From assembly GCA_017622255.1 (NCBI GenBank), contig JAGARL010000268.1:1-6372 (forward strand): a DNA stretch of 6,372 nucleotides, given 5' to 3'. This DNA comes from Methanocorpusculum sp. (GTDB lineage Archaea; Halobacteriota; Methanomicrobia; Methanomicrobiales; Methanocorpusculaceae). This document shows positions 5,666 to 6,372 of the stretch, piece after piece. Each line of letters opens with the position of its first letter. Position 1 is the first letter of the stretch. The position numbers and the translations under genes are program-made. The notes beneath the pieces were generated by a model that had not been told where the DNA came from, searched no databases, and saw only the letters and a list, made by a program, of their open reading frames with translations.

Positions 5666-6372
5666 TTACCCTCTTCCAAGTTCCTTATGTGCCTTGCCCA
5701 GCTGTCCTGCGGCAAGAGCGGAGAGAAGCGACAACTCTCCGGCAAGAACAGCACAGGCGGCGATTTCTGCAAACTTCTTTGCTTTGCCGTCTCCTGCACA
5801 GTCCAGCATTTTCAGGCATTCGTTCTGGCAGGCGATAGTTGTCCCGCCGCCGACGGTTCCAACCTGCAGAGAGGGAAGCGTTACCGAGACATACACTCCG
5901 CCTTCTGCGGCTTCTGCTGTTGTTATGCAGTTGCTTCCCTCAACCACATGCGCGGCGTCCTGTCCGCAGGCAAGGAAAAGAGCGGCTACTACATTTGCCG
6001 CATGAGCGTTGAACCCAAGTGCTCCGGCTCTGGCTGAACCTACCAGATTCTTTCTGGTGTTTACCTCGATCAGATGGGATGCTTCGGTCTTCAGCACTGT
6101 GCGGATGAGTTCGTCAGAGAGGAAAACACCTGCGGAAACGGTTTTTCCTCTTCCCTCCACTGCATTAATCGCGGCAGGTTTTTTGTCACAGCACATGTTG
6201 CCCGATGCGGCAATCAGCCGCAGACCGGTTGCCTCTTCGATTACTTTTGCCGCGGCTTCTGAGGCAAGGGTAGCCATATTCATCCCCATTGCATCGCCGG
6301 TCTCGTATGCCATACGGACATAGACGCTTGTCCCTGCAGTGTAGGTGGAAATCTTTTTGAGCTTTCCGTGAG
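5666..6372 (-). CDS. hmgA: HMG-CoA reductase, class I, C-terminal part
   Basis: The enzyme reduces HMG-CoA to mevalonate with NADPH, the committed step to the isoprenoid chains of archaeal lipids. The reading frame enters from the right edge and stops at TAA (5666-5668), giving 234 residues of an expected roughly 400. The first ATG inside the window (6313) is internal, as the preceding codons (YTAGTSVYVR) continue the family. Visible motifs are GDAMGMNM (NADPH and HMG-CoA site), SGNMCCDKKPAAINAVEGRG with the catalytic Lys, NAHAANVVAA, and GQDAAHVVEGSN with the catalytic Asp. The C-terminal LGKAHKELGRG has the catalytic His. The usual SHM near that His is replaced by AHK. The end of the gene is directly followed by the hairpin element and a second copy of its last 10 codons plus stop. 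Confidence 0.95.
   Translation of the reverse strand, partial: HGKLKKISTYTAGTSVYVRMAYETGDAMGMNMATLASEAAAKVIEEATGLRLIAASGNMCCDKKPAAINAVEGRGKTVSAGVFLSDELIRTVLKTEASHLIEVNTRKNLVGSARAGALGFNAHAANVVAALFLACGQDAAHVVEGSNCITTAEAAEGGVYVSVTLPSLQVGTVGGGTTIACQNECLKMLDCAGDGKAKKFAEIAACAVLAGELSLLSALAAGQLGKAHKELGRG

Noticed and set aside
5455..6323. Plus-strand open frames opposite HMG-CoA reductase
   Set aside because: They lie antisense to a strongly supported conserved gene and have biased, featureless composition.

Overview
The window looks like euryarchaeal chromosome from a methanogen, most likely of the order Methanomicrobiales. Three things point there: a coenzyme F420 biosynthesis gene (cofE), archaeal single-copy information genes (tRNA C56 2'-O-methyltransferase aTrm56 and transcription factor TFE), and a class I HMG-CoA reductase for archaeal lipid synthesis. 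Base composition is moderate, and genes sit tightly packed with ATGA stop/start overlaps. A genus such as Methanocorpusculum would fit, but I cannot prove it from the sequence alone.

Layout. Positions 1-677 (+) hold the 3' part of cofE. Positions 678-985 form a gene-free, highly palindromic stretch with 26/28-nt terminal inverted repeats and a T-rich end. Positions 986-2011 (-) encode a PLP-dependent threonine-aldolase-like enzyme. Positions 2012-2129 hold a small hairpin element and two extra copies of the last codons of the neighbouring gene. Positions 2130-2537 (-) encode a small acidic protein of unknown function. Positions 2538-2641 are a divergent promoter region with two small palindromes. 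Positions 2642-5528 (+) are a five-gene operon with every junction overlapping: winged-helix protein, trm56, ATP-grasp enzyme, tfe and HD-domain phosphohydrolase. Positions 5529-5665 are a convergent intergenic region with a second copy of the hairpin element and a second, diverged copy of the HMG-CoA reductase 3' end. Positions 5666-6372 (-) are the C-terminal half of HMG-CoA reductase, running off the right edge.

Functionally, the central operon joins basal transcription initiation (TFE), tRNA modification (Trm56), a probable DNA-binding protein and two enzymes of unknown substrate. The flanking genes serve cofactor F420 and isoprenoid lipid synthesis.

The most unusual content is between the genes. 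Two unrelated genes (the unknown protein and HMG-CoA reductase) each have their last codons, stop included, repeated just downstream of the real stop. In each case a short element with the same 19-nt core and a two-level hairpin lies between the two copies, in the same orientation relative to the gene. The outer stems differ in sequence but keep their pairing, and most differences in the HMG-CoA reductase copy are synonymous. This resembles either an element that integrates at gene 3' ends and restores the coding end, or scars of gene replacement by diverged homologues.
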